Shown here one piece after another: positions 58,901 to 63,684 of a stretch of 64,000 nt of DNA; the first letter of the stretch is position 1; each line of letters starts with the position of its first letter. A program made the position numbers and the translations under genes. The notes under the pieces were generated by a model. The model saw only the letters and a program-made list of their open reading frames with translations. It ran no database searches and had not been told where the DNA came from. Location of the stretch: assembly GCF_018802605.1 (NCBI RefSeq), contig NZ_CP069161.1:1860001-1924000 (forward strand). The letters are read 5' to 3'. This stretch comes from Paludibacterium paludis. Lineage in GTDB: Bacteria; Pseudomonadota; Gammaproteobacteria; Burkholderiales; Chromobacteriaceae.

Positions 58901-59401
58901 GCCAGGGTGCGAACGGCGTTCGAGAGCGTGGGCGAGCGCAGCTTGTCGGTTGACGCGCGGAACCCGTATGGGGTGAGGTACAATGTTTCAAGCACAGAAT
59001 CTATTAAGATTGCAAGACCTTCGTGGCGCCAGTCTGAATTGGATGTAGGGTTGGACTTGCTGGATCAAGGATATCGCCCGCAAGTGTCATTCAAGAATGG
59101 CCTTGAAGTGCCATATGGAACCAAGGGTAGTGTTAGGCCAGAGTATTACAGAGATGGCATGAGTGTAGAAGTTAAGAATTACGACGTAGAAACAGAAGCG
59201 GGTCGCTTAAGGCTTGTTCGGAATGTGGTGAATCAGGCTGCGCAGCGACTTTCTAATCTGCCAGAAAATACAGTTCAGAACTTAACTATTGATGTGCGCG
59301 GACAGAGTATTTCTCGTGGCGAACTCAATCGTATGTTAGAGAGTATCGAGAGAAAATCTGGCGGATCTATTTCTAGGGAAAATATTAATATTCTGCGCTA
59401 G
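45602..59401 (+). CDS. RHS-B: giant Rhs/YD-repeat polymorphic toxin with LysM module and REase-like tip
   Basis: 4599 aa from the ATG at 45602 (4692 aa if translation begins at the in-frame ATG at 45323, which would repeat the N-terminus). No signal peptide or PAAR domain. Rhs entry motif near residues 36-52, then a long YD-repeat shell nearly identical in DNA to RHS-A for most of the first 7.3 kb. No CBM-like inserts; a short unique stretch replaces them at about 49977-50320. Then a beta-rich region (about residues 2780-3160), YD repeats, LysM (about 3844-3891), a proline linker, Gly/Ala-rich hydrophobic segments, and a tip from about residue 4453 where GC drops. The tip has RPEYYRDGMSVEVKNY with E4514, D4518, E4523 and K4525, which fits a PD-(D/E)XK-type nuclease; SISRGELNRMLE follows. 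Toxin activity is inferred. Confidence 0.85.
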   Translation: MVSVVTGSGLGLHRGVQGLVNGLGQWGAGVTGRGGERVQVNAASGNLVLQHRDEFLANGKVGAGVLRSYNSQGREVAGGNWRLGFARRVFGLTGAANTPGSEVWREGEDGAQVRYRYDASSGGYLGADEGGADDRLTLSADGTQWRWRDSDSGQSERYAAASGRLLAVTGSDGSETALSYGVDGQLVRIAGSGGERIDVVYDSAPGKGWRVSGLRTTLVENGVARTVTAARYGYDELDRLVSVTTDLTPDDDSVADGRVYVTRYGYDGTSNRLASLSQSDGSRLEFGYASVDGTWRLAEVRDVRGATDVRVTRFGYDAAQRVTQITDALGQVTRLVCDADGRVRTVSGADGQRLAEVAYDAAGRAETLTDAQGGVTRWGYGERGERVFEQDAAGRVVRRRFDPAGNLLSETQYAGAAGETAAGTAPADAAQTRYVYDAAESGRVRFGVSADGRVTEWRYDGQGREVARLRYLGGVTAAERDGDEAALAAWAARQAVGERVDTAYDARGLACRVTGYSRVDGAGNGVADGSETTVRYVYDAWGQRVQEIDGRGNAASYAYDGLHRVVLARDALGNATTTVYLDAAQRTEVTLANGLTTTTSYDAAGRVVAEARQAAGVELGTTTYRYDALDRVYEEVDASGRWRRYLYDGRGRRVGEVDGAGSLTAYLYDASDRRIVSYRFATAVDAARLTGRPESWTLAALAPARQVASDLVALDFYDAAGRRVRSVGTGWEVTDYRYDAAGREVARRAYARALAGGAQVRVGKQVYDLLMQSGTAPVDLMASSWLQPVAEEANDRVERRFYDGDGQLSGVLDGEGGLTEYRYDAAGRQVATVRYATACAAALRATGSLAALRPAATAADQVTRRFHDGQGRVVGELDAEGYLSEWRYDAAGNRVQTVRYATPARAGETLEACRPVASAADRGERIRYDALNREIERERQPDGLVVRTVYDRRGNRIREERVAGGDSRVTLARYDALGRLEAELGGEGAAALAELGATPEAAQVEAVWQRWGRRHQYDAAGRRVATLEPVGADGAVARTLSVYDAAGRRSATVNGLGEVTGYRYDALGQLVGETRYGTRLDAAALANLAPGSALPALPATGEADRVTEYAYDRAGRLRMRVEGGELQVSSTYTAFGELASLSDPLLLAQFYRYDRAGRQVAQERQISGQTRTATERRVDVFGRVVEERDAQGNVRRHAYDRLGREVQTEDGTGGRRAVRYDAFGRVLSVVDALGQETRQVYDDATGSVTLIAASGVATRTERNAHGETVRVVDGEGRETVYRYDRDGRQVGVETAAGATRTRYDSAGQVFETVDAGGTVTRYAYDAAGRVLSRTVDPAGLALSTRYRYDAQGRTASVTDAAGVETVTRYDAQGRVSEVVVDPAGLALSTRYEYNVRGDRIAVTTAAGTVRYAYDELGRRVAETVDPAGLALTTRYAYDANDNVVAVTGPDGAVTRHVYDAANRLTHTIDADGHVMERRYDAAGHELATTQYAIAIVLPSTGAERNSLLAALRPDAADRCFRQFYDRDGRVTARLDALGSLTEYRYDASGRVIETRRRATLVASAADGVVPTVPDSAADRVSRTVYDAAGRPAYEIDAVGAVTRHDYDAAGREVRTVRYATPLSGNDPARVVADAARDRVEWRRYDAAGRRVQHGDAEGYVTAWRHDAAGRVTEETRYGGRAAEPAAGQTASVAGESVTRRWRYDAAGRTLEAVDALGGVTAFDYDAAGRVVRETRAGSVTRREYDGAGRVTRVRRGAAGQEIEVARYELDALGNRVREWDANRHLTQREYDAAGRVTRVTDAEGGVTRSEYDAFGNAVRVTDPRGQVGTFVFDAANRAVRHLDPEGWATSTEYDVFGQAVRITRHAVASVSGETPAPNARDAVTRLEHDALGRQTAITDAEGYTERLTYDAFGNKTGYTTKTGGVYRYQHDRAGRVVEETDPLGVVKRFEYDARGNRTAQIEAAGRAEQRTTRYGYDALDRLVSQRGDAVTTYSVAEGGPRQVIPSESYRYDAAGNRVERVDANGNVTRTAYDSLGRKVAERGADGALTRWEYDGAGNVTCERRYATAVGLAADGGVAEPADGAARETRYEYDGNNRLIRTLVPGQTVGQRDAQTGNYALGQQDLVTVRRYDANGNVVQETDARGNGVRRYYDRAGRKTLELDAAGYATRWRYDGNGKVVQEIRYAARPALPNPDGLSEAEIVARLAPGADDRIVEFDYDALGQVRAERRLNVAVATADGGATTTTTVTTRYEYNGLGKVVRKIDGAGGVSDWQYDALGREVRRQEAGFTDFEGQVVRPTTDTEYDGVGNVVRSVRRGKDDNRESDDQITVNRYGAGGRLTSQTDAAGATTEYEYDAAGNVTRTRRARRQADGSRVTDTTSYRYDGANRQVERRDEATGMRFETRYTVYGEVAGKRTSPSGEGVWQEFAEYDTAGRIQRSNVGGVTKVFLYDANGNATLTVESGKEDGDELRRLTIDQILAQIDPKRSPNGNVETAQLRLTLSEYDAANRHVGTYQPKMTNARDVAQVQSQSWVSAVPQDGRGGVVTAGPVGSVAGGTGSNPLAGGTTGSTAVTVGRSQAWLSGIKVDYESMPDENWPPPVSRSLNATLMHLEVPIPPSVVVLGGGGLTLTTTVTIYHRTYYNQRETFTATFHAAAGASVMSVDIPIGGAMRSIALVDEGYLGGKGPDWRKTGEHWEIPREYAPVFDVSYSLIKGLPNGTQHPVLSSSQSGQVRSFLKGGKFMEAGSSTSRGDGPTIPVNGVAWSSVGMWNGLYFQGQPQNATRLLLLTRPQGSGGGWNVTGVPRMVVGGQAMPGWFAVDWSGMGRGNFEFRYLALDDAGNVLNAQQGAMTLADGGASIAQNGAAVDKALMYGDGTVNLTGLGAAAVGARIRFRTPGGAWSAAYGLGPAQYQGSLPGWFQFQPAAYGLAGGTTYEYQLETLNGAGQGLGTLLGRFRPGEPGSVSQPVAWRDQPQIVHLGNQPLSAVRGVMLYRPADSGAPFAEAALVKASDGTFDWDSAALARGLAAPRDYEFEYRLFDAQGAMVNRAAGQLTLGGEQPVSVTSRGLALPLQVTFAPGNDKAQALRLAYRPAGGAGAWTEVRLPRSAQGTFALEASGLAAGDYDYRYQLEGADGALLTGADGVVLQQEGHMRRADGAQVRDLKWVITGVANSEATIVRRQSYTAFGEVASETDGRGNVTQFVYSTAGKLLVKQNAAVSVTLENGKTETQTPLTQYRYDASGNLVATLDANGQLNRLEWLAGSQNGQGRVARERHADGGVVTHGYDGFGNLRQRVDEIGRRSDYRYTALNQLAQIDRAARADGTRGYDAYDYDEAGQRIAHRSTADGKTELRDSTAYDSLGRVLSTVSAAGRQVRYRYDWDAMLLGAGGAIVGGWRTVTTDANGRQSVDDVSLFGLKVRHVDLGNHTFTYRYNNAGQIVRQQGSTGQSLRYEYYGNGYQKSLADEATNSYTLYEYDRDGNKTFEGYTTLSGGAREFYQYADIRYDALNRVTEIQDPKFLTRYEYDAVGNRRRVYAEYHDGTNGNRRTQDYWYRYDAMNRFVVTRGSLVDERITRGAAGGDGVDILYNAAGERRQAVNAADGTVETYAYTADGFLATTWINGRLAAERDNDRLGRAVSYRSYRWDSDGGLKSRTDSVYDNDAKLLSQISDGTTTRQTLMADGTLEKSEQRSGDSVTTSYYGYEWWDEAKQATITAQPYNPNAPGWQKGTSHLVYDVNGHLKEARDEVGQRSLRYTNNAQGLVLKREEIDKGTTYKRQEYYYLDGRQVGSVGNDGPSRVDYARALAQGPLGNRKDDYRNGAPVNSADFDQNYEPIGPNYPAQVPGMVTVRSGDTLQSLAAALWGDKAMWYLLADANGLSGGETLVAGQMLKVPNKVTNVHNTSATFRVYNPGEAIGDTSPTLPDPPPPPRSSGGGCGGIGGIFVAVVAVVAAVFTAGAAISVIAPSLVSTGGIMATGAAALTGGLGGFGLAAAAIGGAVGSIASQGVAMAMGMQEGFSWSQVGKAALGAGLTVGLGAAMQAGPVAQAFANTFGAAAPYAQAAAANAASQGVAMLSGRQTSFSWTGVAASVLGQAVGQSAWGKSLSRGWQDSLQSNGLSGELSATLARMPWNYTAAVLGDFAAGERGQQAWGHAFMQSGAQAVGDYGSGMALSDAAQGNLDSAWGEGGHARVLAHMGVGAVGSAWMEQDIAAGALGAGASALAGGWLAGRVDDATGRYLAPELGRLAGSAAAQLAGRDALMGGAAGWNTTENNYLRHDQVTRLLERLRRASPDEQVRLLAEARELDKRQRFTDLAGNEELQRSVADGVAELRQLRVSSTLGFRAVSELAVLADGQSSQLARARRMPVMRDLQVVERERQKIEARNATFDAMAGGPFGTAGYLIGEIWGQGDRGAELGGIADGAMTGLAFRQGGVAGAARVRTAFESVGERSLSVDARNPYGVRYNVSSTESIKIARPSWRQSELDVGLDLLDQGYRPQVSFKNGLEVPYGTKGSVRPEYYRDGMSVEVKNYDVETEAGRLRLVRNVVNQAAQRLSNLPENTVQNLTIDVRGQSISRGELNRMLESIERKSGGSISRENINILR

Positions 59402-59412
59402 TGAGGTATTAA

Positions 59413-59829
59413 ATGACTGTTGGGCTTAAGTTGGGTAGTATTACCGATGAAATTGGGAGTGATGATTTTTTTCATTCCTTCTTTTCTACTATTAGTGGAA
59501 ATCTTGAGTCGGCTGGATGGGGGAGTCGGTTTCCAGTTTTATTGAATAAGCTCTATCAGGGGGAGCTGAGCCAGGAGTGGGCGGCAGATGCTTTGGACGA
59601 GCTGGAAGCCATTCGAAAGATGTTTTCAGAGTTGCCTGTTACGGATGTTATATGGGATCTGGAAGATAGAAAAAAAACACCTCCATGGGGTGATGTTATT
59701 AGTAATGATATTACTGATCTTTCAAATTACTTTGTCACATCAACTGGTAGGCCGCTTTTCTCAGTGATCAGAGAGTGCCTAGAGGAACTTCGCGATAGTG
59801 GCGGTGTCTTGAAGGTGGTTGCGTATTAG
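59413..59829 (+). CDS. Candidate immunity protein for RHS-B (Imm70-like)
   Basis: 138 aa, starting 11 bases after the RHS-B stop, with a GAGG ribosome site. Low GC like the tip. The sequence GLKLGSITDEIGSDDFFHSF, FSTISGNLESAGWGSRFPVL and LYQGELSQEWA followed by VIWDLEDRKKTPPW looks like the Imm70 family of polymorphic-toxin immunity proteins as I remember it. No signal peptide, so it is probably cytoplasmic. The family name is from memory and the pairing is from position. Confidence 0.72.
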   Translation: MTVGLKLGSITDEIGSDDFFHSFFSTISGNLESAGWGSRFPVLLNKLYQGELSQEWAADALDELEAIRKMFSELPVTDVIWDLEDRKKTPPWGDVISNDITDLSNYFVTSTGRPLFSVIRECLEELRDSGGVLKVVAY

Positions 59830-59883
59830 AACGTGATGAATATTTTTAATTTGCCCACGTTGGATAGAGGCTATTGATATTTG

Positions 59884-59915
59884 ACGGCATGTCATTCTTG
59901 GTGATGACATGCCGT
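59884..59915 (+). terminator. Perfect 12-bp hairpin after the immunity gene
   Basis: ACGGCATGTCAT / ATGACATGCCGT around an 8-base loop, followed by only TTG. It probably ends the RHS-B-immunity transcript. The ATG that opens the following orphan tip lies inside the right arm, which argues against that tip being translated on its own. Confidence 0.55.
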
Positions 59916-60328
59916 TTGTAGTTCCAAACACACCGAATCCGAATATTGTGTATCGTGCGCTGACTCCTTCAGATGCGGCGGCAATTAAAGCTGGAGAAGG
60001 TTTAACTGCTAAAGCTCCTGATGGGATATGGACTGCTTCATAACATGTTGCAAATGCAGGCCCTGGAGCTGGTGGTGCGGTGGCCAATAGCCCTTGGATT
60101 TCTACGACTAGGGTTTTAGATGTGGCCAAGGGATATGAGGGAGGGAATGGAATTGTTGCAATTGATCTTAATAAATTGGATGCATTGCAGGTTGAGGTTT
60201 GGCAGCATGTACCACGTGTCAATGGTGTAGAAGGACTTCCATATCATCGCTCAATATGGGCGCAGGAAGTAACCATATTTCAGCATATTCCGCGTGACGC
60301 AATTGTTGGACCAGTAAGGATGCCATGA
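59909..60328 (+). pseudogene. Orphan Rhs toxin tip, broken by an in-frame TAA
   Basis: Reads PFVVPNTPNPNIVYRALTPS, then DAAAIKAGEGLTAKAPDGIW, then TAS and a stop at 60041-60043; the same frame continues HVANAGPGAGG, SPWISTTRVLDVAKGYEGG, NGIVAIDLNKL, VPRVNGVEGLPYHRSIWAQE and IPRDAIVGPVRMP to the TGA at 60328. The pattern resembles DUF7587 / ADP-ribosyltransferase-like Rhs tips, from memory. It has no Rhs shell and no usable start (the ATG lies in a hairpin), so it is a displaced tip of the kind that can be swapped onto a full-length gene. The stop codon makes it non-functional as it stands, unless recombination restores it. An immunity-like gene overlaps its end. Confidence 0.72.
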
Positions 60329-60666
60329 GCAATATGATATTTGATCAAGAGGGTTTGAGGAGGCAGATTGGGAGGCTTCTTCTTTCTATTCAAGCAGAGC
60401 GAAGCATTGATTTGTTGGCGGTGCAGATGGTTGTTGAACAAGTTAAAGAATTGGCTAAAACCCTAAAGGGAAGTGAGCTTCTTCCTCGGACTGTTCTTTA
60501 TGAGTTACATACGGCGATAAAGATATTGCGTGCAGAAATTCCGCACATCAAGCATGGGCGGGATGATGTTGTTAGAACAGTCGATGAGATTGAGCTGGCA
60601 TTCGATTTAATTCTTCGCGGAGAGTGTCATGAAAGTAGGGTTCCTGGCGTTCCTCGTATTGTTTGA
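60325..60666 (+). CDS. Candidate immunity protein for the orphan tip
   Basis: 113 aa, ATG overlapping the orphan-tip stop (ATGA). Helical, no signal peptide (GLRRQIGRLLLSIQAERSID, VEQVKELAKTLKGSELLPRT, VVRTVDEIELAFDLILRGE). No family recognised. Low GC like its neighbours. Coupling to the toxin-tip frame supports an immunity role, which would still be useful if related toxins come from neighbours. Confidence 0.65.
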   Translation: MSNMIFDQEGLRRQIGRLLLSIQAERSIDLLAVQMVVEQVKELAKTLKGSELLPRTVLYELHTAIKILRAEIPHIKHGRDDVVRTVDEIELAFDLILRGECHESRVPGVPRIV

Positions 60667-60698
60667 ATTGTATTTATGTAAATAATTTGGGGTGCGCC

Positions 60699-61187
60699 GT
60701 GTTTGTTGAGTCAAAAAAAATCCCTAATAAGGTTGAAGTGCTTGGTTTTGAGCAGGTAGATAAAAATGCTCACATGATTGAGTGGCTGAGGAAGGGTGAG
60801 AATTGCCGGGAGTTTATTACTCTGGATTTAGAGGGTGAACTCTATGCTCAGGATCAAGGTGCTCAGCTTTTATCAGTTCATTTAAATTCGCAGCCAAGCT
60901 TTGAAACAAGAGTACGCAAAGACGAATCGGGTAAGCAGGCTATAGTGACGCACTTTTCTGTCATTTTCCCAATTTCTTTGCGCGTAAAGGCATCGAATGG
61001 GGTTGTTTGGTTGTTGGATGTTATTAAGCCGGCAATAATAATCCGTACAAATGGTATACTACCGCCGAAGTTCGACAGTTTGTCCCTCAAAATCGCTGTT
61101 TTTGACTCCTTCGCTCTAATAAACATGCGGATTCCAGAGGTGTTTTTGCCAAACTTATTGTGGTGGCACGTTGGTAACGAAATGTAA
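60699..61187 (+). CDS. Unknown low-GC gene, 162 aa
   Basis: The best start is the GTG at 60699 (VFVESKKIPNKVEVLGFEQV), with a GGGG ribosome-like site at about 60689-60692; TTG codons at 60663 and 60687 are alternatives. It reads LDLEGELYAQDQGAQLLSVH, VTHFSVIFPISLRVKASNGV, then WLLDVIKPAIIIRTNGILPP. Predicted soluble and beta-rich. No family recognised. It may be another immunity or cargo gene of the Rhs tip array. The IS1634-type transposase begins 39 bases later. Confidence 0.6.
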   Translation: MFVESKKIPNKVEVLGFEQVDKNAHMIEWLRKGENCREFITLDLEGELYAQDQGAQLLSVHLNSQPSFETRVRKDESGKQAIVTHFSVIFPISLRVKASNGVVWLLDVIKPAIIIRTNGILPPKFDSLSLKIAVFDSFALINMRIPEVFLPNLLWWHVGNEM

Positions 61188-61226
61188 TAACATTGACAGC
61201 GCATGTGCGCCTGCTACAGTGGAGGC

Positions 61227-62921
61227 ATGTTCGTCAAAATCACCACCTCCGGCGGTCGCCGGTATATCCAACTGGTCGAGTCCTTCCGCGACGAGAACGG
61301 CCGTGTAAAGAAGCGCACCGTCGCCACGTTGGGACGACTAGACCAGCTGCAGGGCGAACTTCACACCGTCATCCAGGGATTGCAAAAGGTGTCGGGTATC
61401 GAACCCTCTGTTTCAGACGGGCCACTTTCTCTGTCGTTCGAGTCGGCGCGTGCGGTGGGGGATCTGTGGGCACTGACCGAACTGTGGCAGGAACTGGGAT
61501 TTGACCGTTTACGGCAGGTATTTCGCCGTACCCGCTTCAAGCTCGACATCGAGGCGTTGCTGCGCATCATGGTGTTCAATCGCTTGTGCGATCCGGAATC
61601 CAAACTTGGCGTGCTGCGCTGGTTGGAGGGGGTGAGCTTCCCCAAGCTTCCATTGGAGGCTATTGACCATCAGCATCTCCTTCGAGCCATGGACGCGCTG
61701 ATCGAGCACCGAGAGGCTGTTGACGACGCCGTATCCGGGTTGCTGCGCCCCTTGCTGGATCAGGATCTGGCGGTGGTGTTCTACGACATGACCACCATCC
61801 GGGCAGAAGGGCTGTCGCAACACGCGGATGACGTTCGCCAATTCGGCATGGCCAAAGAAGGGATTGTGGCGCGGCAATTCATGCTGGGAGTGGTGCAGAC
61901 CGCGGACGGCATCCCGCTCTATCACGAAGTGTTCGACGGCAATACCGCCGAAGTCACCACCCTCAAGCCGACCATTGAAAAAATCGTGCAACGCTTTCCG
62001 ATCAAGCGAGTCATTGCCATTGCGGACCGGGGCTTGCTGTCCACCGACAACCTGACCGAGTTGCAGTCGATTACCTTGCCCAGCGGCCAGCCGCTGGAAT
62101 TCATCTTGGCGGTGCCGGGACGACGCTACGCGGATTTCGTGGAATTGCTGACGCCATTCCAGTCCGACTGCTGCGAGCCCGCCATGGTGGAAATCACGGG
62201 GGAGGTGCAATGGCAGGGGCTACGCCTAATCGTTGCGCACAATCCGGAAACCGCCAGAGACAAAGGCGCACAACGTGACCGAACGATTGCTGATCTGGAA
62301 CGAAAAGCTGTCGAATGGAGCGGAAAGTTGGACGAACAGGACGCAGGGAAACGCAGTCGGGGACGCAAGCTCTCTGACGGTGGTGCCCGTGCCCGTTTCT
62401 ATCATGAGGTCAAAGAAGCGCACCTGGCGCACATCATCAAGGTGGATCTCAAGAGCGAGCTATTCAGCTACAGCATCGATGAGTCGGCGCTCACCCATGC
62501 TCGGTTGATGGACGGAAAATTGCTACTGGCCACCAACACCCCCGAGCTAAAGCCGGAGCAGGCCATCAAACGCTATAAATCGCTGGCGGATATCGAGAGG
62601 GGTTTCCGTGTTCTTAAGTCGGAAATCGAGATTGGTCCGGTCTATCACCGGCTACCCGATCGCATCCGCGCGCACGCGCAGATCTGTTTCCTGGCGCTGA
62701 TTCTGTACCGCGTCATGCGGCAACGGCTGCATGCCAGTCAAAGCGGACTCTCGCCGGAACGCGCCCTGTCATTGCTGAAACGCATCCAACATCATCGCGC
62801 GACGCTGCCGAGTAGCCAAACCATTGAGGGACTGTCTTCCATTACGGATGAGCAGGCCAGAATTCTAACCGCCATGGGGATCGCAAAACCGACGAAAAAC
62901 GAGCAGCTGACCCTCTTGTAG
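61227..62921 (+). CDS. IS1634-family transposase
   Basis: 564 aa. MFVKITTSGGRRYIQLVESF followed by RDENGRVKKRTVATLGRLDQ is the family N-terminus. The DDE transposase core contains LAVVFYDMTTIRAEG (first D), IKRVIAIADRGLLSTDNL (second D) and YKSLADIERGFRVLKSEIE (E), followed by IRAHAQICFLALILYRVMR. It looks intact. The ATG at 61227 is preferred over an earlier in-frame codon at 61203. I could not find the terminal inverted repeats, so the element's borders are unknown. It lies at the edge of the low-GC cargo. Confidence 0.92.
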   Translation: MFVKITTSGGRRYIQLVESFRDENGRVKKRTVATLGRLDQLQGELHTVIQGLQKVSGIEPSVSDGPLSLSFESARAVGDLWALTELWQELGFDRLRQVFRRTRFKLDIEALLRIMVFNRLCDPESKLGVLRWLEGVSFPKLPLEAIDHQHLLRAMDALIEHREAVDDAVSGLLRPLLDQDLAVVFYDMTTIRAEGLSQHADDVRQFGMAKEGIVARQFMLGVVQTADGIPLYHEVFDGNTAEVTTLKPTIEKIVQRFPIKRVIAIADRGLLSTDNLTELQSITLPSGQPLEFILAVPGRRYADFVELLTPFQSDCCEPAMVEITGEVQWQGLRLIVAHNPETARDKGAQRDRTIADLERKAVEWSGKLDEQDAGKRSRGRKLSDGGARARFYHEVKEAHLAHIIKVDLKSELFSYSIDESALTHARLMDGKLLLATNTPELKPEQAIKRYKSLADIERGFRVLKSEIEIGPVYHRLPDRIRAHAQICFLALILYRVMRQRLHASQSGLSPERALSLLKRIQHHRATLPSSQTIEGLSSITDEQARILTAMGIAKPTKNEQLTLL

Positions 62922-63561
62922 GGGCACGTTTGAAAATTTGGTTCAGATAAAACAGTCGCTTACGCCGCGAACCGTCGAACTCGGGTGTTCAACCTCTCCA
63001 GCGTATCCGGTCTACCCTGAATTCATCGACTGCATAGTAAAAGCTGTCGATTGAGGGGGGCAGCGCCGGGCTGTCTCAACCCTGACCACTACGCCTCAGC
63101 GTCCCAGCGCAACTTACCGGACTCTTTCACCTGAACTGATCGGTATTTAGCCAAGCGAGTGTGGCGACACACTGACACAGGGCGAGGATCTGTCTTTGCT
63201 ACGCTAAATTATCTAAAAGGAATATATTGGGGTGAGCGGAGGTGTCGCAAAGCGAAGAATGTAGATCGTATACAAACGATCATTGCGGGGCGGAGGATTC
63301 GTTGTTTTTCGTTTTAGAAAACAGCTGGTTCGTTTTGCGTGATTTCTGTCCGTTCGCATGAAATTGGCGGTGTCACAGAAAATCAGCAAATTATCAATCA
63401 TCGTGTGCTAATGCTCATGTCAGTGCTTTTCATTTCTCGCTGCAAATCATAAAAAATACAAAAAATTCAAAAACTTACATTCATTAAAAAATATTTGCAC
63501 AACAGTCCCGTTTAACATTTTCTTAAGATTGACAGCCCATGGGGCCGCAAGCATAATCCGA

Positions 63562-63605
63562 GCGAACTGTCAGACAGAAGCCAATCGAATGGCCAGACAG
63601 TTCGC
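63562..63605 (+). promoter_or_regulatory. Stem-loop with 10-bp arms in the livH leader
   Basis: GCGAACTGTC pairs with GACAGTTCGC across 24 bases, and an inner GCCA / TGGC can extend the fold. It is followed by AATAAAAC. It could be a regulatory leader or an upstream terminator. Confidence 0.45.
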
Positions 63606-63625
63606 AATAAAACAGGCGGCAGCCT

Positions 63626-63643
63626 GCCGGCGGTAACGCCGGC
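63626..63643 (+). promoter_or_regulatory. Hairpin with GTAA tetraloop in the livH leader
   Basis: GCCGGCG-GTAA-CGCCGGC, a perfect 7-bp stem closed by a GNRA-type tetraloop, about 40 bases before the permease start. It is a stable RNA hairpin; possible translational or processing signal. Confidence 0.45.
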
Positions 63644-63684
63644 GGGATAAGACCGCGGCGGCATCAACTCAAGGAGATTTTCCA

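Larger units (their letters stand above)
62922..63684 (+). other. 763-base gap between the transposase and livH
   Basis: No gene that I can support. The first part (to about 63200) is probably transposon end and junk. The middle (63200-63530) is AT-rich with many short A/T runs. The last 120 bases form the leader of the permease gene, with two strong hairpins and an AAGGAG ribosome site at 63671-63676. Confidence 0.5.

Noticed and set aside
61188-62960. Terminal inverted repeats of the IS1634-type element
   Set aside because: I compared the sequences on both sides of the transposase and found no convincing matching ends, so no element borders are claimed.
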